Assembly: GCA_034189725.1 (NCBI GenBank)
Contig: JAXHUK010000125.1
Span: 1-7,681 of the forward strand
Length of the DNA: 7,681 bases
Reading direction: 5' to 3'
Source of the DNA: JAXHUK01 sp034189725
Lineage (GTDB): Bacteria > Chloroflexota > Dehalococcoidia > SZUA-161
Positions 5,691 to 7,681 of the stretch are shown piece by piece. The notes below the pieces were generated by a model that had not been told where the DNA came from, did not search any database, and worked only from the letters and a program-made list of their open reading frames with translations. Position 1 is the stretch's first letter; each line of letters begins with the position of its first letter. A program made the translations under genes and the position numbers.

Positions 5691-7370
5691 TTACACGTGC
5701 TCCTTAGGAAAAGATGTCTGCTCAAGCTTCCCTACTCCGAAAAGTGGGAGGCGCTGTGCCAGATTTGTGCCTATGAAGAGGCGCAAAAGGGTCCTGGTGA
5801 CAAATATAGCGGTGAACATGCTCAGCAACACACCTATTGCCAGTGTGAGAGCGAATCCCATAACACTGGGAATTGCTAATGTGCTTCCCATCCAGTAGAG
5901 GATACCGCAGGTAATAAGTGTGGAGATATTGCTGTCCCGAATTGCGGTCCAGGCGCGATTGAAGCCAGCCTCGATGGCTCCACCAAGGGTGCGTCCTCCC
6001 CTCAACTCCTCCTTCAGGCGCTCAAAAATGAGCACATTGGCATCAACTGCCATGCCAATTGACAGAACGAACGCTGCAAGACCGGCTAGTGTAAGTGTTA
6101 CTGGTATCAGCTTAAATGCCGCCAGTACCAGGATGCCATAGAATAGCAGGGCAACGCTGGCCAGTACGCCAGGGAGACGGTAGTAGAGCATCATGAATAC
6201 CAGTATCATGAGCAGTCCCACCATACCTGCAATAAGACTTCTGTTAATTGAATCACCCCCCAGGGTGGGATCGATGTCCTCACGGATGATCGGTCCCATC
6301 AGGGAAACGGGAAGCGCACCTGCGTTGAGTAATATCGATAGCTCCTGGGCACGATCCAGTGAAAGGCCGGTAATGACACCGCTGTCGCTGAGTACTGCCT
6401 GCACAGTTGGGCTGGAAACCAGATGGTCATCCAGAAAGATACCGAGTGGTTTGTTATCGGGTGAGTTCGTGCCTGCGAAAAGACGCCCGGTGATCTCAGC
6501 GAATAGCTCGGCACCCTCATCGTCGAGTTCGAATGCAACCTGGGGTTCGTTGGTATCCTGGCGAATGACCACGTGGGCATTTCTCTTGAGATATTTACCG
6601 GTTAAAGCGAGCTGTTTCCCGTCACTGCTCGTAGCCAGGGCGGGAACCCAGAGCCGTGGGTCTTCAGGGATTGAATACAATTCAGTATCCCAGTATGGTG
6701 CTCTTGTGATCATCTGGATATTGGTCGTGGCATAGCCGAGGCCATCCAGTTCCTGTTCGAGCGATTCCTGGGTAATCTCAGAATCGAACACCAGCACTGG
6801 TAGTGCAGTACTTCCTCCGAAGGTGGCAATCTCAACGAAGCCAGTGATCGATGAGTTTCCAGAGAGTGAGATAAGAGCTTGCTCAAGCTCATTTTTTTCT
6901 TCCTGTGTGAGGGGTAAATCCCAAAGAATAAATGCTGACTCACCTATTGCGGGATCACCTTGGTTATCAAGGAGTACTTCACGAAAGTCGAGTTGGGCCG
7001 TTGATCCGATCAAGTTGACCGCTGCATCCATATCCCTGATACCTGGTAGTTGTACAGATATGCGATCGCTACCCATCTTCTGAATCGATGGCTCGGAGAC
7101 TCCGTAGGCATCGACTCGACGACTGATAATCTCCATCACCCCTTGTACGGCATCCACAGCGGTCTCATTTCCGATCTGTGATAGGTCAGCTTTATAGACC
7201 AGGTGAGTGCCGCCACTGAGGTCTAATCCCAGACTCATGCCCATGGGATTATCGCCGTAGCCCCTGTCTCCTAAAAGAGGTATGTGGTACTCCTTGACCA
7301 GTAGTGCAGACAAGGAGATGGCGAGCAGTGCAACAATGATGACGAGCCTGATGATGTTTCCGCGGTTCAC
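5691..7370 (-). CDS. secD: Protein translocase subunit SecD
   Basis: SecD is the larger partner of SecF in the proton-driven accessory complex of the Sec translocon. The 559 residues show a membrane anchor at about 7-25, the SecD motif SLGLDLSGGTHLVY (46-59), RVDAYGVSEPSIQKMGSDRI (85-104) and QLPGI, then the periplasmic head region and five membrane segments between about 378 and 530. LNAGALPVSL (348-357) and GMAVDANVLIFERLKEELR (439-457) are highly typical; Asp443 is the proton-pathway residue of the family. The start is GTG at 7370, which overlaps the TGA of the upstream gene as GTGA, with GGGAG 6 bases upstream; coupled translation is likely. The size suits a compact SecD separate from SecF, not the fused SecDF form. 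Confidence 0.97.
   Translation of the reverse strand: MNRGNIIRLVIIVALLAISLSALLVKEYHIPLLGDRGYGDNPMGMSLGLDLSGGTHLVYKADLSQIGNETAVDAVQGVMEIISRRVDAYGVSEPSIQKMGSDRISVQLPGIRDMDAAVNLIGSTAQLDFREVLLDNQGDPAIGESAFILWDLPLTQEEKNELEQALISLSGNSSITGFVEIATFGGSTALPVLVFDSEITQESLEQELDGLGYATTNIQMITRAPYWDTELYSIPEDPRLWVPALATSSDGKQLALTGKYLKRNAHVVIRQDTNEPQVAFELDDEGAELFAEITGRLFAGTNSPDNKPLGIFLDDHLVSSPTVQAVLSDSGVITGLSLDRAQELSILLNAGALPVSLMGPIIREDIDPTLGGDSINRSLIAGMVGLLMILVFMMLYYRLPGVLASVALLFYGILVLAAFKLIPVTLTLAGLAAFVLSIGMAVDANVLIFERLKEELRGGRTLGGAIEAGFNRAWTAIRDSNISTLITCGILYWMGSTLAIPSVMGFALTLAIGVLLSMFTAIFVTRTLLRLFIGTNLAQRLPLFGVGKLEQTSFPKEHV
5700..5706 (-). promoter_or_regulatory. Shine-Dalgarno of secF, inside the end of secD
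   Basis: TAAGGAG on the minus strand, within the last codons of secD and 9 bases before the TTG. It decides the unusual start: no ATG or GTG is available nearby in the secF frame after the secD stop. Confidence 0.75.
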
Positions 7371-7681
7371 AAATTTCTCCCTAATCGCTTTGATACAAAG
7401 TTGAGTGCTTCCTCTGCGGTCTCTATTTCTCCTGCAGCCTGTGCTTCTCGTACTAACTCGAGCAGTTCGCCGATTTGGGGCCCTGGGGCTAATTCAAACG
7501 TGTTGATCAAGGTGTGCCCATCGATCAGTCGTGGTGGTAGTACTGTAGTCTGCTCCTGAAACCACTTGTCAAGCATATAGCGCGCTGTTTCGGTATGCTG
7601 GCGCCATTGATCGAGGTCAAGCATTGGCCCCCTTGCTGCCAGGTGGTCTGCAAGGCTGAGAAACAAGGTGTCGATCCCAGC
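7367..7681 (-). CDS. C-terminal part of a CCA-adding enzyme/poly(A) polymerase family protein (5' end outside window)
   Basis: The frame is open from the right edge to TGA at 7367, giving 104 residues of the C-terminus. FLSLADHLAARGP, a W..H stretch, PPRLIDGHTLIN, LAPGPQIGELLELVREAQ and AGEIETAEEAL form the helical tail typical of class II CCA tRNA nucleotidyltransferase/poly(A) polymerase proteins with an HD-like region, which repair or complete tRNA 3' CCA ends. The catalytic nucleotidyltransferase head is outside the window, so activity and exact subfamily cannot be judged; an HD-domain protein without the head is also possible. Its stop overlaps the secD start by 4 bases (GTGA), so the two are one transcript. 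Confidence 0.75.
   Translation of the reverse strand, partial: AGIDTLFLSLADHLAARGPMLDLDQWRQHTETARYMLDKWFQEQTTVLPPRLIDGHTLINTFELAPGPQIGELLELVREAQAAGEIETAEEALNFVSKRLGRNL

Overview
This window is core housekeeping sequence from a bacterium. All recognised genes lie on the minus strand, so the text below reads from right to left. It shows two transcription groups separated by one intergenic stretch of about 0.3 kb. I find no mobile element, CRISPR array, RNA gene or defence-type cassette. A vitamin B12-dependent (class II) ribonucleotide reductase, separate short SecD and SecF proteins with GTG and TTG starts, a CCA-enzyme-like gene upstream of secD, and a B12-binding-type radical SAM gene next to nrdJ would suit an anaerobic Chloroflexota member such as the Dehalococcoidia. 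That placement is inference from gene content and the style of the proteins, not from a search.

Right-hand group (7681 to 4533): the 3' end of a gene resembling the C-terminus of class II CCA-adding/poly(A) polymerase enzymes overlaps the GTG start of secD by 4 bases. secD ends in TAA and secF begins at the very next base with TTG, in the same reading frame. SecD and SecF form the membrane accessory complex that uses the proton gradient to help SecYEG-exported proteins leave the channel. SecF carries Asn-Asn-Thr where I expect the family's Asn-Asp-Thr in a membrane segment.

Intergenic stretch (4532 to 4196): it holds repeat-like and inverted-repeat sequence of unknown role, then a sigma-70-type promoter. 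The -35 is TTGACA, the spacer is 17 bp and the -10 is TATTGT. Two near-consensus NrdR boxes lie 31 bp apart, one filling the -35/-10 spacer and one lying just downstream of the expected transcription start. This is the best-supported regulatory feature in the window.

Left-hand group (4195 to 1): nrdR (the ATP-cone/zinc-ribbon repressor of ribonucleotide reductase genes), nrdJ (AdoCbl-dependent ribonucleotide reductase) and a radical SAM protein with an N-terminal B12-binding-like domain. The last gene runs off the left edge. NrdR, nrdJ and the radical SAM gene are tightly packed and probably share the NrdR-controlled promoter, so NrdR would repress both itself and the reductase when deoxynucleotides are plentiful. 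The radical SAM gene starts 15 bases after nrdJ. Its function is unknown, and its place in a dNTP operon is the most open biological question here.
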